NCBI GenBank assembly: GCA_947311845.1
Contig: CAMZMU010000063.1
Location: forward strand, 53,542,064 to 53,606,063
DNA from: Poa pratensis
Lineage: Eukaryota > Streptophyta > Magnoliopsida > Poales > Poaceae
Direction of reading: 5' to 3'
Length of the DNA: 64,000 nt
Under the pieces are notes generated by a model. The model was not told the origin of the DNA. It did not search any database and saw only the letters and a program-made list of their open reading frames with translations. Positions 34,120-46,560 of the stretch are shown one piece after another. Position 1 is the stretch's first letter; each line of letters begins with the position of its first letter. The translations under genes were made by a program, and so were the position numbers.

Positions 34120-35940
34120 TCGGGGTACATCGGTGGATCAGAATCAGGAAAGCACTTCGCACCGTACAGAGTACGCGAGAACCGACAGCCCGTGAGAAGT
34201 TGTTTTGATGATCTCCTCGGCCTGGTCACAGAGAACGGATCGTGGAGCATGCAGGAGGCCCCTTCTCACAATGTGATCCGCTGTCCAGCACCTATCTTGC
34301 CACGCAAGTCAGACAAAAAAAAAATCATCTGAGGCCGTCCAGAGGATTTCTAGTTCAGCTTCCAAGTACCTGATCTTACCGATCCTTTAAAAAGTACCAT
34401 GTAGCAAGACTTGGAAGAATACTGACCGATTGTTTGTCCCTCTGGGGCAAGGAGTTGTGACTCTCTCCTGTGTCGCTCCTGCGGGCGGCTCTGGACTTCC
34501 GTCCGTCCTATCCTTGTTGTCACTAAAGAATGCAAGCAAGTCACACAATCACGAGTAGCTTTGACCTTTATGGGTGGCAGAAGATGACAATATCGTCTCT
34601 GTAAGGTGAAAAACTTACCGCCTGCTCCAGAGGGGAGAGGGGCCTCGGAAGGTCGATCTCGCGAGCCCTACACAGAAGCATGTTGATTGTGCCGATCACC
34701 AACATGAACAACATGGGGGAAATCAGGTCTCACTGCCTAAGGCCCCTTTCAGTCTCATTCATCATCACTCTAGTGTTGCTCCAACATCTGTTTGAACAAC
34801 TGTGCGTACCCTACTGAGTGCAGTACCTCAAAGAGGAGTGCCCCAGAAACCGAGTCGATCACGTGTGCGATGTTCGGCTTGAGCATAGCCTAGTGTTTCT
34901 TTCTCGGGGGCAAGTAGCGCGCGGTTTGTTGCACCAACATCAAGTTATCATGGATGCAACTTTCTTCATGAACGTGCAATGGTTCTCCTAGACCAACCGG
35001 ACCATACTCACAACAGGTCTCGGCCAACATCTTAGCCACCAACTTGGCGAATATGTCAATGAGGTTGGTGGGATGGTAATATTTGAGAGTCGTCGCATCT
35101 GGACACTTAGATAGAAGGATCAACATCGCCTAGTTAAGGTCCTGGAATCTACGACTACGAAGTACACGCTTGAGGCAGTCATGAAGTCACTTTGACAATA
35201 ATCCAACAAGAGTAGAGGATCTCCGCCGTAAAGCAATCAGGTCCATGGTGCCCCTTGGCAACCGACATACCGCCTCCAAAACTTCCTCCTCCGAAAAGAG
35301 GGCGGCCAGCTCACCTAAGTCATATGACCGGGAGCTTAGAAACTCAAGGTCCAGGGAGAACTTCCAGTGCGCCGCAATCCCCTGTAGTGAGGATAAGTGA
35401 TAGAATGTCGTTTGGGCCAAAGCCGCATGATTCAAAACCACATCACCGTCTATGAGAAGGTTGTGGATCACATTCTTCTGTTTGCGGAAGGATGCATGCT
35501 AATGGAAGAATGTCGTATTGTTATCACCCTCGAGCAACTAAGAGATCTTGGCACGCTGGAGTGCCATAGTGCACTCCACCGAGGCAATGTTTAGGTAGGC
35601 ATGCTTTAATCTAGACCACAACACTCGCTTCGTGTCCAAGAGCAGACGGACTTAATCGCTATGTCAAAGCAAAAGATGAGCCTGCGAGACATCATGAGTT
35701 GGAGGCAGACACGGTCTTCTTGTCGTTCCAACTCATAAGGCGGTTACGCCAGAAACTGCCAAGATCCAATAGAGACCAATAGATCTGACAACACCTACTC
35801 TCACTCGCCCTTCGCCAACGCCAGAAACATTGACGACGTAAGGAGAGACTAGAGAGACCTTATTTCAATGCACCATCGTCACCACCACCTCGCCGATGCT
35901 GATAGAGAGACCAAAACCAAACTCTAATGTTAGGGATCTT
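34120..35940 (-). mobile_element. Degenerate LINE with reverse transcriptase remnants
   Basis: On the minus strand, pieces of a plant LINE protein can be read. LLSKCPDATTLKYYHPTNLI followed by IFAKLVAKMLAE and IHDNLMLVQQTARYL (34890-35126) is the start of the reverse transcriptase domain. The piece at 35187-35471 (LFSEEEVLEAVCRLPRGTMD) is the linker before it. WQDRCWTADHIVRRGL (about 34260-34310) resembles the C-terminal zf-RVT region. Stops and frameshifts are frequent, so the copy is old. Confidence 0.7.
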
Positions 35941-35968
35941 GCAACAGGGCCAAGCGCGGGTCCAAGGT

Positions 35969-38211
35969 TGAAAGGGCATGTGTTGCCCCATGCGTGGTTT
36001 TGGTAATTAATGACAATCCTTATGGACTAATGTTTGCATTGAGATATACTTGTAGATCTTATCCGTAGGAAAAGATTGGAGTTCATGTGTTGGACTCTAG
36101 AAGATTTCATGATGACCAAGGTTCCATCCAAGGATTTATATGAAGAATGGTCATGTGAAGAGTTGAGCTTATTGCAAGCATGGCTTGGAAAAGAAGATTG
36201 AGTGAACTTCATGTTTATCTCCAATCCATCATCTATATCAAGATAAGAAGATGAAGTGCAAGTGGATTCATGAAGACGGAGTTTAGCAAGGCTCTCCCAT
36301 AATGGTGTATGGGCGAGTATTTGGAGAAGTCTTCATCAAGCATGTGCTAGCAAGCACAATCAAGAAAGGTGTTCCAACTTGAGAGAGTCAAGATCGTCAT
36401 CATCGAGCTCAAGTGGAATGCGCAAGGCAAAGGTATGATCTTGATAGGTTTTCTATTTTACCGGTCTCGTGGTGTTAGTGGGAGACCGGGTTATAGGATA
36501 GACGGCGTACTATCAAGAGGGGCTCTCAAGTGAGTAACTTGATCGCACCCTTGTGGAGAGCTCAAACCTTTGCATATTTGGCATATCATCTTTCTTGGTT
36601 CTTATTTGGCTTTTATTCATGTGAGAATTTAGAGCTTGTGTTCATCTCCATACCAAGCTCTAGTTCACCGAAAACGGATTTCGGTTGGAAAACTTGTTGT
36701 GTTTTCGTGTTGGAAATATTACCGGTCCTCCTCGAGATAAGGTCCACACCTCCCATGTGTGATATCTCCTCTATATTTGTGACCCTTAATACTCTTGTCG
36801 CTACCTTTCCAACCTCGTTGGTTTCATCTCGTTTGGAGCTTCCTTGCAAAAGTTATTGCATTTCAGGATTTACCGGTTGTTCTTTTTTAGAGAAGGTTTA
36901 CCTTTCTACATTTGGTTTTATCTTCACATGATGGACTATGATGTTGCTCTGCATAATCTTAAAGGGCTCTTCGTTGCGATTCCAACGAGCCCAAGATCAT
37001 CGAAATCGGAGTCCGGATGAAAAAGTTGTGGGTGTCACAATTTTGGTTTCTGGGTGGCCAGCCCCCAGGCCAGCCTAGGCCGGCCCCTAGGCTGGCCGGC
37101 TCAGCTGGGTGGCCAGCCCCCAGGCCAGCCTAGGCCGGCTCCCAGGCTGGCAGGCTCAGCTTGGTGGCCAGCCCCCAGGCCAGCCTAGGTCGGCTCCCAG
37201 GCCGGGCTCCCGTACCCCTCCAACGGTCACTTTTTCAGGGGACCTATTTAAGGGGTTTCTTCCCCAATGGTTCCCTAAGTTCTTGAGCAAGTTTTTCTCC
37301 CCTCTTTTCCTCCATTGTTGCCCTTTGGAAAAAGCTTGCCTTCCTCTTATTCCCTCACATGATTCTTGCATATCTTTGAGGGAAATTGAGAGGAGATCTA
37401 GATCTACATATTCATCCATTCCATCTCTCCTCTAAGTGAGGGGATCCTAATAGATCTTGATCTTGGAGTTCTTGGTGCATCTCCTCTTTGTTCTTCCTCT
37501 CTTCTCTCCCATAAGCATTAGTTGCTTGTGGTGGGATTCGAGAGTGAAAGATTTGAGCCTTGTGCTCTTGCCGTTGCTTCGTTGCATCGGTTTGTGCTCT
37601 CCACGAGGTTTCGTTGAAGTTGAAAGCTTGTGAACTTGTTACTCTTGGGTCTTTGGACCCTAGACGCCCATGTGGTGGTTGAGACCCTTGTGTGGTCACT
37701 TGTAGCTGTTCGGGAGCCCCCAATCCCGTTGTGGGTTGTGCCTCGGATCGTTGTTGAAAGGCTCCGGATTTCCGCCTCGAAGGATTCCGATAGTGGAAGG
37801 TGAACCAAACCTTTGTGGTACGGTTCATCAGAGAAGAAGGTGAAACCTTTGTGGTTGTTGAACCATTGTGTTGGTTCACACCTCTCCAACGAGACGTACT
37901 CCTTAACAAGGAGGAACTCAGGAATATATCCTCATCTCCGCGTGCCTCAGTTATTTCTATACCCGAGCTTTTGAATTATGCACTTTACATTGTGATAGCC
38001 TTCGTGCTTGAAGTATTCTATATTGCTATCCTTGTTGCTTGTCTTGCTTAGCATAAGTTGTTGGTGCACATAGGTCAGCCTAGTTTATTTAGGTTGTTGG
38101 CTTGTTAATTTAAACACATAGTTTTATTCCGCAATTATCAAGCCTAAACCGGAAAAGTTTTAATCGCCTATTCACCCCCCCCCCCCTCTAGGCGACATCC
38201 TTGTCCTTTCA
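35969..38211. mobile_element. Solo LTR, 2.24 kb
   Basis: Starts TGAAAGGGCATG and ends GTCCTTTCA, with the duplication AAGGT at 35964-35968 and 38212-38216. No gag-pol frame is present. The right end carries the C-run and ctaggcgacatcc motif common in this kind of grass LTR. It interrupts the LINE background. Confidence 0.85.
37053..37207. repeat. 55-bp tandem repeat, three units
   Basis: Units starting ggtggccagcccccaggcca at 37053, 37108 and 37163 inside the solo LTR. Confidence 0.9.
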
Positions 38212-38302
38212 AAGGTCCCCACCCCTCCCGCCGCCAGAGCGGCAAATAGAGGAGGTGGGGATCCGTCGATTCCCGGGCAAAGAAGGCAGAGATGGCAGGC
38301 GC

Positions 38303-39891
38303 TGATGACGTGGATCACACGTTCGTTGGGATACCCCAAGAGGAAGGTATGAAGCAGTGTAGCAGCAGTTTCCCTCAGTATGAAACCAAGGTTTAATCGA
38401 ATCAGTAGGAGCAAGAAATCACTTCTGAAGGTTGTTGGTGGCGCCGTTTACTCGATCACCAACATGGAATCTGCACACAACATAATCAAACTACTTTGCC
38501 CCAACGAAACAGTTAGGTTGTCAATCTCATCGGCTTGCTGAAAACAAAGGATTAAACGTATGGTGTGGAAAACAGTAGTAAATTGCATAGAATGAAAAGG
38601 AACAATGTTTGCAGTTGGTTGTATTATCAGTGTAAAAGAATGGACCGGGGTCTACAGTTCACTAGTGGTGTCTCTCCATAAAAGATAACTAACATGCTGG
38701 GTGAACAAATTACAGCTGGGCAATTGACAAAATATTGAGCGCATGACAATGCATATATATGACATGATGATTACTATGATATTCATGTGGGCATTACGAC
38801 AAAATACATAGACCGTTATCCAACAGCGTCTATGACTAATAATCCACCTCCAGGTTGTCATCCGAGTTCCCCGTTGGTATTAAGTTGCAAGCAACGGATA
38901 ATCGCATTTAGTAATGTGCGTAATGTAAAAAATGCATTAGACCTAATGGCGCACCCTTAAGCTAAGTATCGGTTATTTTATCCCTAGTGGCAATAGCACA
39001 TCCACAATCTTAGAAGTTGTTGTCACTCTCCCAGATTATCGGAGGCATGAACCCACTATCTAGCATAAATACTCACTCTTGGAGTTACAAGTATCTACTT
39101 GGCCAAAGCATCTACTAGTAACGGAAAGCATGCAAGATCATAAATAACATATAAGATAGATTGATAATCAACTTGACATAGTATTCAATATGCATCGGAT
39201 CCCAGCAAACACAACATGTAGCATTACAATAAGATGATCTTGATCATGATAGGCAGCTCACAAGATCTAAACATGATAGCATAAAGTGGAGAGACAACCA
39301 TCTAGCTACTGCTATGGACACGTAGTCCAAGAATGAACTACTCACGCATCACTCCGGAGGCAGGCATGGTGATGTAGAGCCCTCCGGTGATGATTCCCCT
39401 CTCCGGTAGGGTGCCGGGAAGAGCTTCTGAACCCTCCCGGGCTAGGGTTGACGGTGGCGGCGTCTCTGGAACTTTTCGTGGATAATGGCTCGGGTGTCTA
39501 GGGTTTTCCCGTGAAGATGAATAAATAGGTGAAAGGGCGGCGGCTGGAGACGCCCGTGGGGCCCACACCACCCCACGGCGTGGCAGGGGGGCCGCGCCGC
39601 CCCATGGTGTGTCTGGCTCGTGGCTCCCCTCCGTCTCTCCTTTGGACTCCGTGTACGTGTTGGAAAAATAGGAGGTTCTGTCCAAGTTTCGTCCAATTCC
39701 GAGAATATTTCCAGACTAGCTTTCTGGAATACAAAAACAGCAGAAAACAGGAACTGGCACTGTGGCATCTTGTTAATAGGTTAGTCCCAGAAAATGCATA
39801 AAAATGCTATGAAGTGTATATAAAACATGTAACAATTGGTATAATATCAACATGAAATATCAGAAATTATAGATACGTTTGAGACGTATCA
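38303..39891. mobile_element. Solo LTR, 1.59 kb, related to the LARD-like element
   Basis: Starts TGATGACGTGG and ends GAGACGTATCA, flanked by GGCGC at 38298-38302 and 39892-39896. The last 200 bp are nearly the same as the LTR end at 24460-24661, so it is a diverged member of the same group; its first part differs. Confidence 0.9.
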
Positions 39892-39896
39892 GGCGC

Positions 39897-40345
39897 CGCC
39901 TCTGTTTCTTTCCTTGGACAGCAGATAACCTGGAAAGAATAAAGAAAGGACAACAAACGAACATAAATAGTGTAGGCACAATTCAAAACAACCTACAGTT
40001 ACAATTTTAATGGGCTTTCTTCTTCTTGGGCCTTCCAACGATCCAACGAGAGCAAATCGTGCGGGCGAATCGGGGACCTCCTATGTATCACTGCTTGCGA
40101 GTTCGAAGATTCAACTCGCCCGCACAGAAAACTAGTGCGCGACCCCGCTCTAGTTTCGGAACGTATATGGGCTTCGCCCGTTAACCTGTCCGATGGCACG
40201 TGCATGTAATCATGTGCAACGTGCGTCTGCGAGATTTGGTCCTACAACGTGTAAGTCTGGTCTTCCCAGTTTTTGAACTCATTTATGTCCTTCTCTCCTT
40301 CATTGTTTCTTCGTTCTTCCCAGATTTTCACCGAAATTACTCAAC
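39897..40345. other. Unassigned spacer
   Basis: No gene. Around 40060-40145 cgggcgaatcg and caactcgcccgcac resemble the edge sequence of an unidentified grass DNA element that recurs at 41565-41580 and 46510. Confidence 0.3.
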
Positions 40346-40349
40346 TGTT

Positions 40350-41250
40350 GACTAAAATTTGAAAATGGTTCAGAGGTTGAAAAATGGTTCTAATTCTGAA
40401 AATGGTTCCGATTTAAAAATGGTTCCAAATTTGATGATGGCTAGTTTTAAAAATGGTCAAATTTTGAAAATGGTTCATTTTAAAATGGTTCCAATTTTGG
40501 AAATGGTCATTTTAAAATGGTTTAGATTTTGAAAATTGTTCCAAATTTGAAAATGTTTCCATATTTGAAAATGGTTCATTTAGAAAATGTTCATTTTAAA
40601 ATGGTTTAGATTTTGAAAATTGTTCCAATTTCAAAAATGGTTCCAAGTTTAAAAATGGTTCCGAATTTACTCAACTGTTGACTGAAATTTGAAAATGGTT
40701 CAGATTTTGAAAAATGGTTCCAATTCTAAAAATGGTTCTGATTTTGAAAATGGTTTCAAATTTAAAAATGGTTCATTTTAAAATTGTTCCAATTTTGAAA
40801 ATGGTTCATTTTAAAATGGTTTAGATTTTGAAAATTGTCCCGATTTCGAAAATGGTTCCAGGTTGAAAATTGTTCGGAATTTGAAAATTGTTCATTTTAA
40901 AAATGGTTCAGATTTAAAAAATGGTTCATTTTGAAATGGTTTAGATTTTAAAAATTGTTCTGATTTCAAAAATGTTTCCAAATTTAAAAATGTTTCCGAA
41001 TTTGAAAGTGGTTCCAATTTTGAAAGTGATTCCGATTTTGAAAAATGGTTCCGATTTTGGAAATGGTTCCGATTTTTTAAAATGGTTATGATTTTTGAAA
41101 ATGTTCTTTTTATGTAAAATGGTTCAGATATTGCATTTGAAAATGGTTCATTTAAAAAAATCAAATTTAAAAAATGGTTCAGAAAAATTGAAACGAAAAT
41201 TGTTCCGATTTCAAAAATATGAAAAAAAGAATATTTTTAATTAAAGGAGA
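40350..41250. repeat. 0.9-kb degenerate short tandem repeat
   Basis: More than 40 diverged copies of a roughly 18-20 base word such as gaaaatggttccgattt or aaaatggttcattttaaaat. Spacing is irregular, and a larger unit of about 340 bp may be repeated (actcaactgttgactgaaat at about 40337 and 40677). Confidence 0.85.
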
Positions 41251-41774
41251 ATAAACTAAACTAAATAATCAAAAAAAAGAAATGAAATAATAAAACGGAA
41301 AACAAAAAAGAAACAGAAGAAAGGAAAACCGAAAAACCAAGCAAATAGATTAGCAAATAATGACTTATTGATATTAGGACGTTGATAGCCTGGTGGCAGT
41401 GCGCTCTGTACTTGAACGTTCGCGTCCTGGGTTCTATTCACTTCGCTGCATTGTATTTTCTTCCGTTTTTCGCTGTTCAGAAATGCTAATGGGCCGGCCC
41501 AGCAGGAAAATTTACGTGGGTGAGGCAGTGTTAGGACTCTCAAAGGGCGATATATAGGGTTTGCGGGCGAATCGAGTGATACAACTTGCTTGATGCGATG
41601 CAAAGGGGCTCACAGCCCAACATGAACCAAATTAATCAGTACGCACAGCCCAACATGAACATTTTGTTATCCATGGGCCAGAGAAATGCGTAGCAGGGAG
41701 CATACGGGGTAGGTGATAACAAAAGGTGATAACAAAAAGTCAGTCTAAAACAGGGAATCCCTTACAGAAAGTAA
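41251..41774. other. Unassigned spacer
   Basis: A purine-rich stretch (41230-41340) followed by unique-looking sequence. No gene seen. Confidence 0.3.
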
Positions 41775-41776
41775 TA

Positions 41777-41897
41777 CTCACTCCGTTCACTAATGTAAAT
41801 CATTCTATCTAATAATTCAATATTGACTACATACATTCTAAAATGAACGAATATATGTACGATACGTTTAAATGTCTCACATTAGGAACGGAGCGAG
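41777..41897. mobile_element. Stowaway-like MITE
   Basis: The ends CTCACTCCGTTC and GGAACGGAGCGAG are inverted repeats, flanked by TA on both sides (41775-41776 and 41898-41899). The size of about 120 bp fits the Mariner-type Stowaway group of Triticeae. Confidence 0.8.
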
Positions 41898-42037
41898 TAA
41901 CAAGGAAATGAGCAATTACCGACGCTCAAACTAAAACAAAAAACAATTTGCAAGGCCAGGATGGTCAAGCATGTTCCGTACTTGTGTCTCAGGCTGCACG
42001 AGTGACGAGGAAGGTGCACAATCTGATTCGCCTCATC

Positions 42038-42300
42038 GGAAGCCGAGACTGACTAGCTCGTTGCACTTACCTGCAAGCTGCAAGCAAGAAAAGCTTCAAC
42101 TCAATACATGGATGCATGTACCCATGCCCAGGCGATGCTTCATCCAGGAAAAGGAGAATCTTAACCATGTGTTAACGGAAGCCGAGACTGGCTACTTGGC
42201 TAGCTCCGTTGCAGTTACAGGCAAGCTGCAAGCAAGAAAAGCTCTATCTCAATACATGCCCAAGCCATGTTTCATCCAGGAAAAAGAGCATTTTAACGCC
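42038..42300. repeat. 139-bp tandem duplication
   Basis: ggaagccgagact...caagctgcaagcaagaaaagc...catccaggaaaa occurs at 42038 and again at 42177, with diverged spacers. Confidence 0.8.
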
Positions 42301-43442
42301 TGATGGCCGTGCTGTCCCGTAATAATGCGCGCCTGACCCCCAAATTATGGACGGAGGAGACAGTCCGTGGACAAGCGAGAATGCAAAAGAGGCCTAATGC
42401 TGCTCTGAGCACGCCGATGCCCTCGCAATCATTTTCAGCCAGATCAAACCGCGGAGAGGCGCAAAGAACTCCTGTCTCAGGAGTGTCCAGAGGCTCCTCG
42501 TCATTCCTCCAAGTGGAGCGACTCGCTGAAGCTGACAACAAAACCTGTGGGAACTGCGTGTGTGCACTGTGCAGGGCAGAAGATTTTTCAGATCAGAACT
42601 GAAAGTGTTGGGAATGTCATAGGAGGCGAATGCCGTAAAATGGAGCTCTTGGGACCAACGATACTGAAGAATCTACAGTGACCTTGCAATGAGTGCCGCA
42701 CTAGACAGTACTGGTGCCGTAGTACGTACCTAAGAGACACATGTGTACAGGTAGGTGTGTAAGGATGACTAACTACATTCGACAGTCAATTGCAAGGACT
42801 TGGTCTCTATGTAGAGCAAAATCTTTAGCAATCCCTTGAAATAACCAATCTGCAATTCTGCATGAGATCCCTAGTCGGCACCGCACTCTACCATCCCGAG
42901 ATAAGAGAACACGATGTTCTGAACCAAGAACATATGTAGCGCAAAGATGGCCACGCTCACAAGTGCACCACCTACAGTTTCTCTTGAGCTTTACCAAACG
43001 GCAGAGAAGCAACTCACATGCCAGAGCTAGCTAGACCGACCGGCACGAATGATTATTCCTTTTGACAGGCGAAGAACCTTCGTCCCCAATCCATGTCTCT
43101 CGCAAGTTGCAAGCTTTACTGCCCCCTCACCACCGGGGCTAATCAACAACCCTTCAACGCACTGTCCTCCGCCCCAGCAAATTAACACCGCTTCCCTACT
43201 TACTTACGTACAATTACGCCCGTTGCACCGCACGTCATAATACATCGCGCACCATTCTAACATCATCATCATCATCATCATGCCGTCCCGTACTAGCCAA
43301 TGTATCATCCTCCCCATCAACTTAGAAGATCGATGTCCTGTATCCATGTTTCTCGTGCCCATGCTTCACTCACAAGTCAGTAACTCCAACAGAATATGCA
43401 TCCGTTAAGCTGGCCGTTGCTAGTGCCAAATGCCATTTCCAG
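42301..43442. other. Region upstream of the DUF1191 gene
   Basis: No convincing coding sequence. A (cat) microsatellite lies at 43262-43282. It may include the promoter of the DUF1191 gene, but no clear TATA box was seen. Confidence 0.3.
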
Positions 43443-43535
43443 ATGCGCTCCGTCGCCATCATGCTCGCTTTTCCTCCTCCAACAAGAATGTCCCCATGCT
43501 GTCCCCGTCTTACACCGCTCCTTCTATTTCCAGCC

Positions 43536-44493
43536 ATGACGACCACTGGTCTGATCACTCGCCAAGCTCTGGTCCTGCTGCTCCTCGCCACGGCCGGCAC
43601 TGCGCTCGTACCGCGGCCATGCGAGGCGCTGCAGCTGCAGGAAACCGCCTTGATCGACGACATCGTCATGGAGGCCGCAAAGGAGTGGTACAACGGGAAG
43701 CACCGGAGGACGGGCGTCACGTACCCGCTCTCGCTCCCGGAGACCCTGTCCGCCGTCCAGGCCGGCGTGTCGCGGTTCCGCTCCGGCAGCCTCAGCCGGC
43801 ACGGCGTGAGCCAGTTCGGCGAGTTCTCCCTGCCCCAGGGCCTCGTCGTGCCCGGTCTCCCCGCCGGCGCGCACCTCCTCGCCGTGCGCGTCAACCTGGG
43901 GAACCTCTCGGCAGTCTACGCCGAGTACGCGGCGAGCGGCGGTGGGTACCGCATCGTGTCACCGGTTCTCGGGCTCATGTTCTACGGCCTGGAGCCGCGC
44001 AACGGCACGGCGGCGCTCGAGGTCCGCGTCACGGGCGAGGCCATCCGCGTCAACTTCTCCATGGCGGTCCGGCGCTCCAGCCAGGGGCCGTGCCGCTCTG
44101 CATGGCGGTGTGGCAAAACGGCAGCGTCACCGTGACGGACGTGCAGGCCGGGAGCAACACCTGCCACGTCTGGGACCAGGGGCACGTTGCGCTCGTCTTG
44201 GGTGGTGTGGGCGACGGCGGCGACGTGGTGGCGGAGACCGGGGAAGTGAGCAAGTGGAAGCTGGCGTTGTTCGGCGCGGCGCTGGGCGCCGGCGGCACGG
44301 TGCTGCTGGGGCTGGTCCTCGTGCGATGTTGGGCGTCCAGCGGCGCAAATCGGAGATGGCGGACATGGAGCGGCGGGCGTACGAGGAGGAGGCGCTGCGC
44401 GTGGCCATGGTCGGTCACGTCCGTGCGCCATCGGCGTCCGGGTCGCGCACCACGCCGGACGAGCTGGAGCACGAGTACTGTGCCACGTTGTGA
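43536..44493 (+). pseudogene. DUF1191-family membrane protein gene with two frameshifts
   Basis: A single-exon plant gene. The ATG at 43536 is preferred over one at 43443 because a signal peptide follows at once (ALVLLLLATAGTALVPRPCEA). The extracellular DUF1191 domain follows: DDIVMEAAKEWYNGKH, RTGVTYPLSLPETLS, RSGSLSRHGVSQFGEF, then SNTCHVWDQGHVALV. A transmembrane segment is at about 44254-44326 (WKLALFGAALGAGGTVLLGL), and the cytoplasmic tail has MERRAYEEEALRVAMVGH and ends DELEHEYCATL. The frame shifts near 44090 and near 44330, each consistent with one lost base within a G-rich run. The rest is well preserved, so either the gene decayed very recently or the sequence has indel errors. 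Function of the family is unknown to me. Confidence 0.8.
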
Positions 44494-44619
44494 CAGACAG
44501 AAGTGCACATTTGAAGAAAGGAGCGGTATTTGAGAAAACATTGAAATTCTTTATGTATGTTATACGTAGTAATTTGTTTCATAATAATTGAGAAAAAAAT
44601 TGTGTAGGTCAAGCTACTG

Positions 44620-45740
44620 TAAAATAGTTGTGATGTATCCAAAGGTACATTTTGTATGATCATTCTGGTTAGCTACATTATTAGATGGAGGATTGACAAG
44701 TTTTCCTCCAACTTCGCTGTAAGCTCATTTTGGTCTCTCGACTTTCGGACATTCTTCTTTTTTTTCAAAAAATACAAAATAAATCATGGCATAGGTTATG
44801 TCATATATTGTGCATCTACAAATTGTTATACGAAAATATGACAATGTGGGCCTACACAAAAAAAAATGTGCGAATAGCACATGATATTGTTCACGTAGGT
44901 ATTTTTCGGAAAGAAAACATACCTTTGGTTGTCCCACCCTTATCTTGGCCATCGTACCCACCGGAGATTTGTGTTAGCTTCAATTCTACTTATTACAATA
45001 TTGCTCTATGTCGCACCACACGGTACACATTCGAGCATCCACACCAACTCTCGATCCGCTTCTCCTCCCCTTTGTGATCCACTTCCCCTTTCTCTCCTCG
45101 CCCCCTCCCCTTCCTTGTGTGGGCGGAGGCGGAGGACCTCGGCCGCTGGCATGAGCGTGGATGTGAAGGAGTTTGATTGGACGCTATGATTACATTGGGC
45201 TGGTGCCGCATCTCCCGGGGACCGCTCGCATTCCTTCTGCTTGTTGCAGGACCGGTGCAGTAGGAGCACCTGCTGGAGGTTGCCAAGCCGATTTGTCTGT
45301 TTGTGGCCGCCTAAGTTAAAAAAAAACTACTTTCACTTCACTGTTATTGTTAAGAGATTGATTTGATTTAAATATGAAGTTTCAAGATATGTACCTCAGA
45401 ACATGAAGAAGCAAACATTGAAGGTTTCTTTTCTAAACTCGGAAGGATTGTAGCACTAACTCATATCGGACATTGCTTTAAAAAAATTAAAATACTTGTG
45501 ATGTATCCAAGGTACATCATGTATGATCATTCATTTAAAACTACATTATTGGACGGGGAATTGAAAACTTTTTCTCCAACTTTTGTTTTCTTTCGAACTT
45601 TCCGATATTCTTCAATATGTCTCGCGCTTAGATGTTCATGCCAAACAAGTGTATACTACCACTACAAGGTTGCATTGACTTGGAAAGAAAACAAACCTTG
45701 TATGTTGGCGTCATGTCCTTATTTTGGCCGTTTAATGCGG
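44620..45740. repeat. Diverged direct repeat, units about 44620-44960 and 45480-45740
   Basis: Both units share gtgatgtatccaaggtaca...tgtatgatcatt, ctacattatt, ctccaact, then ggaaagaaaacaaacct and tattttggcc in the same order. The nature of the repeated sequence is not known. Between the units lies a C/T-rich stretch with a short ATG frame at 45151 that I do not call a gene. Confidence 0.6.
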
Positions 45741-45792
45741 GTTTTTAGAGAAATATCACGGCTTTATTGATAAAGCACATCATTACAAAGTA

Positions 45793-46042
45793 CTCCCTCC
45801 GTTCCAAAATATAAGGCGTGCTATTTTTCTGCTGATCATTGAACCTCAACTTTGACACGAATGTATACTAAATAATAGTGATTGAGAATGTACAAATGGT
45901 ACATTTGGATTCGTCTTGCAAAATCTTTTATTTTATATATCTTTATACTATTTTTGTGACATTACGAGTAAAAATCATGGTCAAACTTGTACCTCATTGA
46001 CTAGGGAAATCTAAGGGCGTCTTATATTTTAGACGGCGGGAG
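45793..46042. mobile_element. Stowaway MITE, 250 bp
   Basis: The left end CTCCCTCCGTTCCAAAATATAA and right end TTATATTTTAGACGGCGGGAG are inverted repeats, flanked by TA (45791-45792 and 46043-46044). Confidence 0.9.
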
Positions 46043-46044
46043 TA

Positions 46045-46560
46045 CTTCTCAGATACACTCCGGGATAACATCAAAAGAAAGATTACGAATATAGAAAGTT
46101 CACTTCTATGCTAAAACATGTGCTGCAACATTGGTCTTCCTCCCTTGGTGTTTGAAGATACATGTATGAAAACCTGATGCGAGCAATTTGACGTCACCCA
46201 CAATAGATCCCACAATAGAACGATCCCTCTCCGACAAGAGGATCCGCTGGATCACAGAGAGACAATCTGAAACAAGTATGATATCAGTGAAGCCGAAATA
46301 TGTGCCATTTTCAAAAATAACCTTTTAAAAATGAACCTTTCAAACAAGCGTAAATAAAAAAGAAAAAAAGAAAATCAGTGAAACAATAAAACGAAAAAGA
46401 AACATAAACAAAAAGGAAAACAGGAAAAAGAAAAAGAACAGAAGAAGAAAAATGAAAACGAAAGAAAAAACAGCCTGCAATGGGTCGGCCCATGTTGGAA
46501 CTTTTGTGCGGGCGAGGCGGTGCTACGACTCGCTAAGAGCGAGAAATAGTGGACGGCGCT
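46045..46560. other. Unassigned spacer with purine-rich tract
   Basis: A/G-rich 46340-46470, then a cgggcgaggcgg...gagcgagaaatag edge-like sequence near 46510-46550, similar to unidentified element edges elsewhere. No gene. Confidence 0.3.

Noticed and set aside
40350..41250. A CRISPR-like array
   Set aside because: Repeats are irregular, adjacent and degenerate with no unique spacers, in a plant nuclear context.
41390..41450. A tRNA-derived SINE head (gcctggtggcagtgcgctctg...cctgggttctattc)
   Set aside because: Only loose box A and box B resemblance, with no tail or target duplication found.
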